From the NCBI RefSeq assembly GCF_000764305.2, contig NW_025946815.1:49028-113027 (forward strand): a stretch of 64,000 nt of DNA, written 5' to 3'. Position 1 is the first letter of the stretch. Every line of letters starts with the position of its first letter. Under the pieces are notes generated by a model, which worked only from the letters and a program-made list of their open reading frames with translations, did no database searches and had not been told where the DNA came from. Made by a program: the position numbers and the translations under genes. This DNA comes from Hyalella azteca. Its lineage: Eukaryota; Arthropoda; Malacostraca; Amphipoda; Hyalellidae. This document shows positions 24,000-35,699 of this stretch, piece after piece.

Positions 24000-25000
24000 A
24001 TAAAACGTCGTAAGTAACTCATGGAAGATCTGATGTTGGAATGGAATGAGTCAACTGATGTAAAATAGCAATATAATATATAATAAATGAGCCAGACGCA
24101 TAATTAAAAGACTATATTGATAATATGTTGTCAGCCTAGCGGCCGCATAGATACATTGAACGTCCACCGTATAGATTACATGTATGTAGTATGAGAATGA
24201 TATTGATTATGTGTTGTCAGCTTGCTGAATGAATTGAGTGAATATCAGGTAAAAGAATTATTTTCCCCTTTCAATTTCAATTGAAAAAATGGAGACAAAC
24301 TTCTGGAAACTTTGATTATTTAAAAAAAAAATTGAAAAATTAGGTTATGTGGATTAGTGAACGGTAATTAAAGCTAATAATTTTAATAACAACAAACACG
24401 TCCTCGTCAGGAAGGGATTCCGGACACACTGACGAGTGAATTCCTCTTTGTTGTGCAGAGATCAATGGAAATTACCAGCGAATGATACTGAGTATCGAAA
24501 TAATTCTGGCGGACGAGAATATATGAAGAGATTCATGATAGTCTGGGACGATCGAGTAGCGCGAAGTCTTCAGTTCCATAGCATTGATCAAGAAACAAAA
24601 GGTCAGCCGATTAATATTGCAATGCAATTAGTTCACGAAAATCTGGAACAATGTGGGCATAATCAGCAGGATGGCATAAAATTCATGGAAGTTTGAGATT
24701 ATCATTGCTCGAGCTCATTTAAATATTCATAACTTTAGAGCAGTGCGCGGACTGGCCGTGTTTGTCTTAACGACGGTAGCTCTAGTTATTGGTTGTTTAG
24801 CATGAATTTGCATCGCGATGATCAATACCACCAGGTCAATTGCGCTAAAAACAAGATAAAACTTTAGAAAACATAATTTCTGCTCGAAAAATCTTTTTAT
24901 TTCTATCATATCTCTTCACCTCAAGTCAACCGTGCACATCTATTAGAAATGCTTGCTATAAGAACAAATGATTAAAACTGAACTTAAAATATCTAAAAAA
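24000..25000. other. Interval with no recognised gene
   Basis: An 86-codon open frame at 24436-24696 lacks recognised motifs and is single-copy in the window. It could be an exon or chance. A GTGCAG lies just inside its left edge. Confidence 0.35.
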
Positions 25001-26334
25001 ATGTCCTTATTTTTCAATGGCCATGGTAATGTTGACTCAAATCTTTAAAATTTACCCGGAAACATAAAAAAATTTATTTCATCGGATATTTCGAAAATTC
25101 CACTGCACCTACGGACCCGGATGACATATGGTCCTTGGGATAACAATTTCTTCATTTATGATGAAACTGAAAAGTCTACTAATTTTCGATGCAACTGAAA
25201 AATTTGTTCATTTTTTGGTAATGTGAGAAATTTTTTCATTTATGATGAAACTATATTTTTCTCATTTATGAAACTGTTAATTTTTTATGAAACTGAGATT
25301 AAGCAAACAATCTTACTGATAGTTTATTGAAGGCTATTATTATTAAATGTTATAGTTATTAAAAATCAATTTAAAAAATTTCACATGTGCAGTTACATTT
25401 ATTATTAACAAACGTACTGCGTATTACCGCGGCAAAGTATTAAAAAGAATCCTTATTCATTAATTACATACAAGCTTTCTTTCGTTGACATGAAAAATAT
25501 TCAAGAGACTACATTACGAGCTTCTCTACCATCGCTGGTAATTGTAATGCGTCTGATAATTTTTGACGGAACTTTGCTTCTTTATCTATTGCACCGAAAC
25601 ATTGATAATTACACTCGATGTGACGTACGTATCAAAGCGCAACAGGCCAGACTTGCGCATTTGGTCTGACGTTGAATTTTTAGCCAGGATTTTCGGCCCG
25701 AATGTTAATGCGGCCTTGAAAAATTCGCTCATCACATTTCTTTTTCATAGTCTGCGAGCTTCCAGGCTGATGTTTTGTGAAGAGTTAATAAATCGTGTGT
25801 TGAAAGTTCGGCAATAATAACCTACATCGTAAAGGCGTGTAGAGAGAGTTTTTAATCGTAGGCATTACCGAATGAAACGCACCAAAAAAGTTACTCTGAC
25901 ATTCGTCGCTGGACATGTTGCATTAGAATATTTCTAATCCCGACAGTAAATGATGGCTGACTCTTTTCATTGAATAATATGTTCAGAACCTACATCGCTC
26001 ATTTTTTCAATTAAATGATGCAGCAGCGATAAATCGGACGAAATTGATAAATTCAAGAAGACGTCAGGCCTTTTCCGCCTGATATTCATTCGTAACTTTC
26101 ATTCACATGACATCTGAAGGAGAATCATTGGACTGAAATTCATCTGATTGTGATAACTTAAAATAAAAAATGAATTAAATTACAAATTACGTTGAAATTC
26201 ATTAAAATAAAATTCTATTTTGAATCCTAACTGGCGGAGAAAGTTTAAACGAGTGAAAATATGACGCTTACCATTCAGGAATAATTAAATAGGGTATATA
26301 AAATAAATGCTCCTTGCTGGTTTTTTGGCTATAA

Positions 26335-26660
26335 ACGTCAGGCAGGCTTGTCAGCTACGAACTGCAGAAAGCTATAAGACGATAGACAGACTTGTCAGCT
26401 ATGAACTGCTGAAAGCTATAAGACGACAGACAGGCTCGTCAGCTCCGAACTGCTGAAAACTATAAGACGATAGACAGACTTGTCAGCTATGAACTGCTGA
26501 AAGCTATAAGACGACAGACAGGCTCGTTAGCTACGAACTGCAGAAAGCTATAAGATGACAGTCAAGCTTGTCAGCTACGAACTGCTGAAAGCTATAAGAT
26601 GACAGCCAGGCTTGTCAGTTACGAACTGCTGAAAGCTATAAGATGACAGCCAGTTACGTT
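26335..26660 (+). repeat. 44-bp minisatellite, about 7 units
   Basis: The unit contains CTTGTCAGCTACGAACTGCT and GAAAGCTATAAGACGACAGA. The first two units are exactly 44 bp apart (CTTGTCAGCT at 26347 and 26391). The same array has about 12 units at 36655-37180 and about 5 at 50155-50385. There are no unique spacers, so this is not a CRISPR. Confidence 0.9.
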
Positions 26661-28354
26661 AAAAATTTCTTAAGATATGCAATTGAAAGCGAGTTTAAAT
26701 TTCACAATACTTTAATTATTTTTCTGCTCTTTATTTTATTGCTATGGGATATTTTTTCGTGCATTAATCTCATTTCAGTCACTGAAACTTGGCCCGTGGC
26801 GCCCGTCCTGAATATAAGTGGGGATGATGAACGTTTGTCATTTAAATTACTGGTCGGATTAATGACCGCTCCGAAAGGTCGAAATGAAAATAAACTCGTA
26901 ATTTATTCAGTGTCTTTAAAAATGAGATAATGAGTCATTATCTCTTCATGCAGTCGTTGAGCTCTTTTCTTTTCGGAAAACGTCGTCATTACCTAAGTTC
27001 ATTCATAGTGAAACTATGTACAGATAAAGGGGAATGTTGACGTTTGATGTCAGATGATCATGATTTATTAGATATAGATAGTACTCAATATAGTGATGAT
27101 TATTTTAAAGGAAGATATGAATTAACAAGTAGGTAATAATGAAATTGGGGATCATAAATCGGAAAATTTTTAGGTCATTAAGCGAACTCTGTATTGCTTT
27201 TGGCAGAAAAGCAATGCGACAAAAAACGCAGATATAGCAAAGAAGAATATCATTTAGTAGGGGAATGCGATATGATCAAGAAAAAAATGTGTAATATTCG
27301 GATCATGTTGATCAAAGATATTACAAGGAAATAGGAACATTATACTAAATGGCGAGGATGATAAAAGATACGCATGTATTAATGATTTTAGCATATTAGT
27401 TTTAAGGAGCTTTAAAATAATCCGAGTTCTTCAATAGTATATAAATAACAAAATAACAATGACAATCTTCGTTAAGAGAGCAAAAAACTATAATGATCTA
27501 GCATCATGTGCTAGATCAATGGATATTTAAGTGAGATTAAATCAATTTTTCGTGGTAAAAAATCTGAACATTGTCATTTAGCCATTCTTCCGGCAACTTC
27601 TTTACCTAGAATGCATTCAAGTTGCCTTCCAATTAATGTTCAGTCTATGTCAGGTCCCAGCTGACTTCAAAACGATTAGCAAGTCTATTCCTCTCGCAAA
27701 CTTGGTATTTACAAATTAAATGGCTTGAAGAATTATATAAATTTATTTATCCGTTCCTCCTTAATGAAGAGGATATTCCTTACTAGGATATCAATTAATT
27801 CTTCCTATATTAATTCGTGAGTGGCTCGTCTCATTAAAAAGGCTTTAATTGGTTAGATTGAATAGAATTGCATCGTCCAGGACCGAGTAGAATCCGATCA
27901 GCTCTGCTCAGGCGGCTTCTTTTATTCCCTAGAACTGCAGCCGATACCTGAAATATTAGAGCAGAGGCAGACATTTCTCACCAGAGATTGTTTATTTTAT
28001 AAGTATAGGTAAATAAGCGCGTTTCAAGTTTATGGATAAGTACGTCTCCTTACGTTATGCAACTCGAGCCGTAATCTCGATTATGATCGTAATAAGTGCA
28101 GTCAGGACTCTTCTTGCTCATGGAGTTAGATCTCGGAAGGAGCAGCCAGAGCTAACTTCTGACCTACCATTCCGTATTTCGAGCATGCATACTGAGTATA
28201 CATGAAAATTAACCTACATGAACAATCTTTCATAAGCTGAATGTTAAGAATTTAGATGTGTCACGCCGCTGACCACATCCTGTTTCCAAGGTGCACGCGA
28301 ACAGAAAACACTACTGTTAGATCAGATGAATTTTCCACTCCCTGATGTCAATCC

Positions 28355-28383
28355 TGGTGTATCTGTCAACAACAGATACACCA
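28355..28383. repeat. Perfect 12-bp-arm hairpin
   Basis: TGGTGTATCTGT and ACAGATACACCA flank a 5-base loop. The corresponding place in copy 2 (near 39268-39290) has lost the left arm. Confidence 0.75.
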
Positions 28384-28457
28384 ACCAACATCCGTTGGTA
28401 ATTTATATCTTTCTCTAAAGACCTGGTAACGATAGTTACCGTCGCTATGGACATTAT

Positions 28458-28746
28458 AACACGTTGAGGACGGCACGACCAACCAGGGTTGACAGATGGC
28501 CTTAAAACGGCCAAGTCTGCGGACAAAAAAGGCCTATGATTTAATATTTACTTAAAAATTTATTGGGTCCGGTGCAGAAATTAAATTGTAATTTTTTTTT
28601 CGTACGTTTTAAAATTGAATACGGAAGTACCGACATCATAAATTTTTGCCGGACAGAGCAATTAAAAAAACTAAATCGCGGACTTTGTCCGGTAAAAATA
28701 ACTTTGCAATCCACCACCACTCGTGCCGCACTTAAATTAACGTGTT
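28458..28746. mobile_element. MITE with AACACGTT ends, copy in block 1
   Basis: The left end AACACGTTGAGGACGGCACG matches the complement of the right end (AACACGTT...GCGGCACGAG). The ends then continue as GGGTTGACAG or GGGTTGC-type sequence. It is absent at the matching place in block 3 (near 54030). No coding capacity. Confidence 0.55.
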
Positions 28747-28859
28747 GAAGCAAGGAAGCCATTTAGATAGTGTGAGCCCTGGAACGTTCCCTAAAATAAT
28801 GAATAACCAACTAAGCACGAACAGGAATTCCACAAGATAAGCCATTTATTTTATGCCAC

Positions 28860-28981
28860 AGCGATGTCGCCCCACAGATTTAATTTGCATTTTTGTCTGC
28901 TAAATGCATTAGAGTTAATCGGTTGAAAAATTAATGATTGATGTTCAAATTCAAATGTCAATTTACCTCCCTTTGTTTCAG
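28860..28981 (+). promoter_or_regulatory. Conserved sequence before lectin exon B
   Basis: A TTTAATTTGCATTTTTGTCT stretch (which includes the octamer ATTTGCAT), then TAAATGCATTA, then the TTTGTTTCAG acceptor, is kept upstream of exons B, C and D. It may be promoter, intron or untranslated sequence. The TTTCAG favours an intron ending at 28981. Confidence 0.35.
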
Positions 28982-29017
28982 ATAAAGCCTTCGTTGACAA
29001 TAAAAATTGTAAGCATA

Positions 29018-29348
29018 ATGATCATTAAACTGCTAGTGTTCACCTTGTTTGCCGCGGTGAGGGAAACTCTGGGGAGCTCTAATAAGTACATCTCGGCCCC
29101 TGTGGCTGTTGAAGAACTTCTCGCACTTGGCGTGGCATCGAAGAACTACTCTGGCATGAGTGCCATCCGCTGTGCCAGCCGGGCTGTACAGAGTGGCATC
29201 TCCTACCCAACTCTGTGCGTGCACAGCACCAGCGGGCAGTGCCTGCTGCTGAACTCGACGTACCTGGCCTTGTTCAACCGAACTTATCCGGGTTCCAGGG
29301 ACTACAACTGCTACGTTCGGAATACTTTTCCTGGTTTCGGAGGTCTGG
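29018..29348 (+). CDS. Exon B: lone first exon of a lectin gene copy
   Basis: It codes a signal peptide (MIIKLLVFTLFAAVRETLG) and the complete four-cysteine N-terminal domain with sequons NYS, NST and NRT, ending at a phase-1 donor CTGG|GTGAGT. It differs from gene C exon 1 at only a few residues and has no stop or frameshift. No CTLD exon follows before gene C, because the intron is cut by a MITE at 29396 and then by unrelated repeats. It could splice to 42121 (gene C exon 2, same phase), or read through to a stop at about 29410 and give a short secreted domain, or be a dead duplicate. The upstream ATG used in A and D is ATA here. Confidence 0.6.
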
Positions 29349-29395
29349 GTGAGTTACATAAACATCCGTGTTTTCGAGAATTGCTTCCTTTTAAC

Positions 29396-29683
29396 AACAC
29401 TTCTCTTTAACTTCATTTCTTTTTGTTTGTTTGTTGGCTGGAAATCTTATAATCGATATTTAACACACTTCTACCTCTCAAATCGATCTGAAATTCTGAA
29501 CACTTACGTAAAGTTTGAGACAATGCGTGAATCAATTGAGAAAATAAATAATTTAAAAATTAAAATTTTTATTTTAACATTAAGAAAAGCTGGAAAAATT
29601 GTTTTGTCTGCTACAAATTTTTTAATTACAAGTTCATTGTACATGTCTAACATCGGAGACAGCGGCCTCTTTGGAAGTGTTGT
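29396..29683. mobile_element. MITE with ACAACACTTCT ends, copy a
   Basis: ACAACACTTCT at the left is mirrored by GGAAGTGTTGT at the right (one mismatch). Inside is a repeat unit with AATCTTATAATCGATATTTA. It sits 48 bp beyond the donor of exon B and supplies the read-through stop. A truncated version lies at the same place after gene C exon 1 (40286-40346). Confidence 0.65.
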
Positions 29684-29689
29684 CTTTAA

Positions 29690-30640
29690 AAATTAATTTT
29701 AAACGCATATTTTTTAACTGTTGGCTCCTACAGGTGAGTTTGCTTTCTTGATTTGTTAGGACCATCCGAAATGCTGGATCTCAAAGGTACTAAACTAAAA
29801 GAAATTAGAAGCATATCGAATACTCTGACCCAGCTATGGCTGAAACTTTAATACACAAAAGTAGTAAAATATTATGGCACGGATGAGGGTTGGGTTGGCA
29901 AGAAGAACAACTTTTGGTTTTGTAGTTTTTACTCGCCGTTGTCTGTAACAATTGTGACCTAAGTTACTTGGTGACGGGAGCTGGTAATAAGATTTAATAT
30001 TAGTTAATGGGTCGAGAACGACATACATGAAACTTACACTAGGCAGGGGCTAGACTCTCATTGTTTAAACTTGAGTACTAAACGTTATGAGTGAACGTTA
30101 TTAATTGACATCTAGATAACAAAATTATAACTGGCATGACAGGAATTGTTTATGACATCATGGCCGCGATATTTCATTTGTTACTCACACGAGGTAAGAT
30201 GAGACTACTACTGGCGTTTTCTCGCTTATGCTAGCATTTGCCAACACTGGGTTGGGCTTTGATTGCGATTAGTGCCAACGGATGCAGCTGGGCTTGAACT
30301 ACGATTACGATACATGAAATCGTAAGATTTAGGTTAAGTTTAAATAACGACATCTTAAAGTTATCTAAAATGCTTCAAATTAAAAAGTTGCAACTAATCA
30401 CAATTCGGCAGTGAGGCCGTGTAGACGAGGCGGTGAACAAAGTAGTCTCCCGCGAAAATTTTCTATATGACTGAGTCGAAGAAAACGGAACGGCGTCTCT
30501 CCTACATGGCTACTCAACATTCGAATAATTATAACGGCAAAGTGAGACAAATGGCTTAAAAATATCAAATCGGTACGTCTGGTTATGCAGCAAATAATTT
30601 TTTCAAAACAATAGTCCCTAGACGAATTCATACTAAGAAA
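29690..30640. other. Interval with no recognised gene
   Basis: Present after exon B but missing after gene C exon 1, where 40346 joins directly to sequence matching 30645. Its origin is unclear. Confidence 0.4.
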
Positions 30641-30644
30641 TAGC

Positions 30645-30705
30645 TATTAACTATGATGTAGGAGCCCATGAGCAAATGTTCGTAATACTAGCTGCCAACA
30701 ATACA
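30645..30705. repeat. Remnant of shared lectin intron
   Basis: This piece (landmark GATGTAGGAGCCCATGAGCA) matches 40350-40420 in gene C intron 1. After CATATCTAGG the two copies part company. It shows where the intron of the B copy was replaced. Confidence 0.7.
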
Positions 30706-31291
30706 TATCTAGGCAGATCCCTATTTTGTCAAAACAATTGTGGTGGGCATTTAAAAGATATTATATTTAAAAACTAGGATACAATATTACCATAAAAATG
30801 TTCTTCTTTTAAATAAAACAAGTTTCAACTTCATAACGTTCTTAGTTTTTTATTGATTAACAAATTAAAAGGGTTACTTAATTCTGAAACACCCTGTATG
30901 AAGCAGCTTCAAATTATATACCGCTACGTGCTCCCATCGCATACACGTCGACGGCAGCTCCGACATTTGAATGGTGGCTTTTCGCATCCGATGTTCACGC
31001 CTGAGCCAGCTTGTCCACCATGACACCTTACTAAGCTTCGAAGCAGTTTCTTCTTAGAACTTTTAGTCGAAAGCAGGAGATTCATATTATTCAATAAGAT
31101 GAAGTAAAATCAACGTTTTCTGTACACTCACGCTATAGAAAAAAATCTGGAAAAATGTATCGATATCTCCTGAATATTATTAAAGCATAGTTGTGCTTAA
31201 ACGTTTCTCTTTGCGGAAGTGCTCAAACTGAGAAAGCAAATAAAAGATTTACGTATTTTAAAGTATTATATAACGACGTGGTATAATAATT

Positions 31292-31758
31292 ACAACACTT
31301 CTCTTTAACTTCACCTCTTGTCTGTTTGTTTGTTTGTCTGTCTGCTACAAATCTTATAATCAATATTTAACACACTTCTACCTGTCCAATTGATCTAAAA
31401 TTTGGCACACTTGCGTAAAGTTGAAGACAATGCATGAATCAATTAACAGAATATATAATTTTAAAATAAAAAAAATTTTTGTAATATGAAAAATTAAAAA
31501 AATAATTTTTTCTTCTACAAATCTTATAATCAATATTCAACACACTTCTACCTGTCCAATCGATCTGAAATTTTGCACACTTGTGCAAAGTTGAAGGCAA
31601 GGCATGAATCAATTGACAGAATATATAATTTTGAAAATTAATATTTTTTTCATATATTAATATAAAAAAAATTAATTTTTATTAGTATATGGAAATAAAA
31701 TTAGAAATTCATTGTAGGTGTGTAACATAGGAGACACTGTATTCTTTAGAAGTGTTGT
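31292..31758. mobile_element. MITE with ACAACACTTCT ends, copy b
   Basis: Ends are ACAACACTTCT and AGAAGTGTTGT. The interior holds two tandem units of roughly 180 bp (landmarks ACAAATCTTATAATCAATAT and GCATGAATCAATT). Confidence 0.75.
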
Positions 31759-32044
31759 CTTTAAAAAGTAATTTTTAAACGCATGTTATTATAACTGAAA
31801 TCAGAAATGGAACCGAAATAGCGTATTCTGTCACTTGTACCTGAATAAGAACGGAGATCCCTAACCCTGTCTCCAACACTTTCCCGCCCCCCTCTCTCCT
31901 CTCCTCCACCTAATGCAATATACGGCCTGAACACCTGCTTGATTCGGCGCCCTGCCGCCCATGTCATGTGACAGCGCCATAACAGCGCCGTATTCCATCC
32001 CCCCAGGGTTGTTGGAGTTTTTTCTATGTTAGCCATATGGCGTA

Positions 32045-32157
32045 ACGCTGTTTTAGTTACAATTGGCCTGTTATTTTTTCGCGGCTACGTCCGGCTAAAG
32101 CGCGGCAGGCTCGGCTAAGTCCTGCGCCGGTATCGTCTCACAATTTTAACCTGGAGT
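32045..32157. repeat. GC-rich repeat (CTACGTCCGGCTAAAGCGCG)
   Basis: Also at 47055-47160, inverted at 62665-62765, and a diverged inverted copy at 61968-62070 that replaces part of block E-rep copy 3. It may be the end of a transposon; no inverted terminal repeat was recognised. Confidence 0.55.
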
Positions 32158-32815
32158 CGAGTCTTCAACCTTTGAAAATAGCTGCACGGCAGAGAGCTAC
32201 GTTCTTTCTGAGCTTGCTTTATGAACAATAATGCATATATTATCCTACATTAATAACTTAGTAAATGCTTTAGGACGTTAGATACAAAAATTTTGGTATG
32301 ACTCTCAACTTATTCAATGTTTTAAGAAATTTCAAATCGGAAAAGGTATCATAGAGTTTAAGCGAGTCACTTCTGCGGTAGGAGATCTCTTCCCATTTCG
32401 AGGCATCGGTCAGTAAGTGCACTAACGTCAACCTCGCAGGCTGTGTAATTTGTCTCAAGATATTTAAAATAGGGTGGAGCATTTGTTCAACTTTTTGGAG
32501 ATCGGTTACACATTGGCCCGTATGCTAAATAGGGCACTAGCACTACGAAGTAGCACTATGCACTACGAAGTGTCATGTTGGTATGCTAAATACGTCACAG
32601 ACAGTAAGCACTTCGAAGTAGCTCTACAATGTTTAGTGTCGCTTAGTGTCGCACTACTGATTCGTATGCAGAAAGACTTTGAAGTGCTACTTCGCTGTTA
32701 GAGTACTTTATAGTGCCATACTACGCTATGAGTCTATTGGAGAATGGTAGTTAAGTGCTCAAATAATTAATTATTCCCTAAGTAATTCTCATTCTTTGCA
32801 GAAGATTGATGTAAA

Positions 32816-33091
32816 ATGTCTAATTGTGATGGTAATGGTACTAGTGAAAATTGTGATGGTGAGCTGAAATTCGCAATGCTTCTGCGCACCTTTCCCATCA
32901 TATACTCAAAGTCCACGCTTCCCAAAGACATCGAACAAAAGAGAGAAGTATGGAAAGTTCTTGCTGAAAAATTCAAAAATGACTCCAGAAAAAACAAAAA
33001 AGAAAATTCTAAACATGGTATCAAAAACAAGACAAGTATTTTCTACTTCTACGCTGTTCATCTGTTTCGCCAAGGAAAATGTCAGCCATAA
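32816..33091 (+). pseudogene. MADF-like DNA-binding domain, truncated
   Basis: After a leader rich in Asn and Gly, the frame reads LLRTFPIIYSKSTLPKD, then KREVWKVLAEKF. This is the arrangement of MADF domains (hydrophobic pair, P.IY.K, spacer, K...W..IA..). MADF proteins bind DNA and in Harbinger elements probably help the transposase find the ends. The frame stops at about 91 codons and continues briefly in another frame, so it looks broken. A TTTGCAG acceptor-like site lies 15 bp upstream of the ATG. Confidence 0.5.
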
Positions 33092-33289
33092 GAATAACAT
33101 GTTGTTCACTGAAGCGGTACACTTTTTTATATTCATGGCATTCTGTTCCTGAGGTTTTTACGCCATGATGCCTTTGCTGTTAGCCAAACAGATCCATAGC
33201 TGACGAAGTAAACAAGGTTAAATATACCGTAGTGTCGTCGTGAAGTGCGGTGTGTAGGACACTTCAGATTTTTGTAGTGCGCGTTATGC

Positions 33290-33565
33290 TTTTGGCCCTA
33301 TTTAGCATACCAACCGTAGTGTTCCATGCCGCACAATGGCTTGTAGTGCGTAGTGCTACTTCATAGTGCTAGTGCCCTATTTAGCATGCCAACCGTAGTG
33401 TTCCATGCCGCACTATGGCTTGTAGTGCGTAGTGCTACTTCATAGTGCTAGTGCCCTATTTAGCATGCCAACGTAGTGTTCCATGTGTTCGCACTATAGT
33501 AGGCACTACGGCTTGTAGTGCGTAGTGCTACTTCGTAGTGCTAGTGCCCTATTTAGCATACTTGC
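33290..33565. repeat. 79-bp tandem repeat of the transposon right end
   Basis: GCCCTATTTAGCAT recurs at 33295, 33374 and 33453 (79-bp steps), then at 33546 (a 93-bp step with an extra 14 bp). Each unit repeats the terminal motif itself, so the right end of the Harbinger-like element is multiplied inward. Confidence 0.85.
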
Positions 33566-34491
33566 CAATAGTGCGGAAAAACTGTGAATATGCAAAAAAT
33601 TATGTGTTCGAACGTTCAGACCCTTCAATTGATTTTTTCATCATCCGGGGGTCATTTGAAATTTATAAATTTTGAAAAAATAGCATATATATGAAAATTT
33701 TGCCAGAAATCCAGATAGCCTTCTTAAACGTTACAATGGGCGAAATTCATCAGAAAATCCCCTATAACATATATATTCCAAGTTTTAAAGCCCTACCTCA
33801 TCATCTTCTTTATAAGAGAATCACAAAAAATATGAGGGTAGAGCATAAGTAATTATGTATTTCATAATTATACTCATAATAATAATCTGGTTACCTGAGG
33901 GTCGCAATAAGTGAAAACCATCATTATATCATCTCTAATGAACATGTTTTCACTTGTAGAGATCTTACCTTATCATCAGCATGTTACAAGATTCACTCTA
34001 AAAATGACTATAATACTTCTAAAATTGTAATTATTTAGACACAAGGCATCAAAACTCTCTTTTCTAACTTGTTCTAACCTAGGTATTGAATTAAAAACTG
34101 TCAGAAAATATAATAACAATTGGCAACGTGTTGATATCTTCCATACCAAATTTCTATATACAGTAATCAAACGAAAAATGTCTGTAATGAATTTTATCTT
34201 TACTAAATTTGAGACCTTTTTTATAATTTACACCTGCGCAGTAAATTCACTACTTTCAGCTGTGAGTTTTCAGGTCTTCCAAGTCAGGTACTCAACCTAT
34301 AATATTTTCATATGAGCTTTGATATTCATGAACCTCAAGAAATCGGTTGTTTCTTCCCATTTTTATTGACTGCAATAAATTCCTCGATCTCTGCCGCCTC
34401 CTCGTCGTATACTGTAACAGTATACAGTATTTATTACAGCACTGTAATAAATTCTGTACTGTACTGCACTATGCTGTACTGTACATCAATA

Positions 34492-35699
34492 TGATTAAAT
34501 TGGGGTTTTTAAGTTAAATTAAGTTGAGTTTGAGATTTTTTTCTATTACTATTATACTTTTATTTCATCGGCAATCTCTTTAATTTCGTCAGAATAGGTC
34601 CGCAGTGGCCATTTTTGGCACGTGAATAGGTTCTCTTTTTGGAAAGGTTCCGGCAAAATATAGTACAAAGAGAGGGTTTTAATGAAACACTGATACATTT
34701 CATATTAAATTGAGAAATTCAAGTTCACATCCTACGTTAACAAAAATCTCTAGTACATGAAAAAGGTGAGCTGAACACAATCAAAGTCCAAAATCTAACA
34801 GTTAAATCATCATCATGTAAAATCATCTAATTTTACCGGAAATTGTTGATACATTGCAGTTCCGTTGAGCCGTACGACTGTTGTAAACGACCGTAACTTG
34901 CGCACCCGTTTACGGCCGCATGTTCAGCGACCGTACCGCGGCTGTCACCGCGCGTGCGGCCGTATTTCAAGTGGCCGTACTGCAGCTATACCGCGCGTCT
35001 CTCTTCACAGTTGCTCTTTCTTCATAACTGTCGTATCTCGTTGATATAGATGTCTCACGGTCAGTCTGGCCGTAGATTACTTGTTGGTTTACTGCGGCTG
35101 ATGGTTGTGACCGTATTGTTTCTTCTGATGAGAACTGTGACCGTACCGATGATAATTGCCCGCCGTGCTCTGTAGTTGAGTCTCCGTGACTGCGGGTGTT
35201 ATTATCGCTGGACAACTCGTGGCTTCTCGCGTTGTCTCACGACTGAGTCGCAGCCGTAGTGTTGATGTTGACCGTATAATATGTTGAAGTCGTAGCCGTC
35301 CATTGTATATGTTTGACGCACTCACAGGAATCGTAACTGCCTCGGTGAGTCTAAGTTTCTCGCAAGTCGCGACCGTCAATGTTCGAAGACGGTAACACCG
35401 CCGGCCTGACGGCCGCAGCCGTTGCGTCCGCTAACTGCAGACCGCACGTGCGCGACGGTCAACTCCTTAGAACCAACAACCCTTGGCGCCAATTCTGAGG
35501 TCCTTATATATGCTAGAGTCGCCACAGTTACGCCTAACCCTCGAAGAGACGGCACATTCCTTCGAATGGAATGTCCCTCGCGCTGAGAACATTCAATGTA
35601 AACTAAACTCCTTCCCACGCTCTCGAAACAACCGCGCCGCATTCTTAGCATTCTTAACACCTATGCATAATACATGTTCAATATTACCTACTTTATTCA
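34492..35699 (+). mobile_element. Candidate solo LTR (1.2 kb)
   Basis: Copies at 48450-48465 and 61405-61430 lack this segment, so it is an insertion. It starts TGATTAAATT and ends TTTATTCA (TG...CA) and is flanked by AATA on the left and ATTA on the right, a possible 4-bp target duplication with one change. A TATATA stretch sits at 35506-35511. The middle is GC-rich with many GACCGTA-like motifs. No gag or pol was seen. Another insertion type is possible. Confidence 0.45.

Larger units (their letters stand above)
25010..29460 (+). repeat. Block D-rep, copy 1 (ends with lectin exon B)
   Basis: It matches 35703-40345 and, in pieces, 48530-54515. The left margin (25010-25280) is diverged; from about 25488 (TGACATGAAAAATATTCAAG) similarity is high. 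It includes a 44-bp minisatellite, a long AT-rich stretch that is not coding, a MITE and the first lectin exon. Relative to copy 2 it lacks about 400 bp just after the minisatellite (37170-37560). Confidence 0.8.
32513..33568 (+). mobile_element. Harbinger-like DNA element carrying a MADF-type frame
   Basis: Compared with the empty site at 47508-47525, this is a clean insertion. Left end TTGGCCCGTATGCTAAATAG and right end (complement TTGGCAAGTATGCTAAATAG) are matching inverted repeats that extend through GGGCACTAGCACTACGAAG. The ends carry many short CACTAC/GTAGTG motifs. A MADF-like frame lies inside. PIF/Harbinger elements often carry a second MADF or Myb-like DNA-binding protein; the transposase itself is missing. 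The target duplication is unclear because the outermost bases have drifted. Confidence 0.65.

Noticed and set aside
23746..24000. Open frame with a repeated peptide
   Set aside because: It is the translation of a 16-bp minisatellite and has no splice or gene context.
24436..24696. 86-codon open frame as a host gene
   Set aside because: No recognised domain and no paralogue in the window; the evidence is too thin to call it.
26335..26660. CRISPR-like array
   Set aside because: The whole 44-bp unit repeats without unique spacers, and the setting is a eukaryotic genome. It is a minisatellite.
26643..26930. 95-codon open frame with a hydrophobic stretch
   Set aside because: The same place in block 2 (about 37570-37850) has a stop and frame changes, and block 3 retains only part of it, so the frame is not conserved.
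32767..33136. Minus-strand frames opposite the MADF-like region
   Set aside because: They are shadows of the plus-strand frame, with no motif of their own.
34380..34490. GTACTGTACTG-rich palindromic stretch as a mobile-element end
   Set aside because: It is present in all three E-rep copies without flanking duplication, so it is part of the block.
35089..35379. 96-codon minus-strand frame in the GC-rich insertion
   Set aside because: High GC lowers stop frequency; the peptide is low in complexity and overlaps another open frame.
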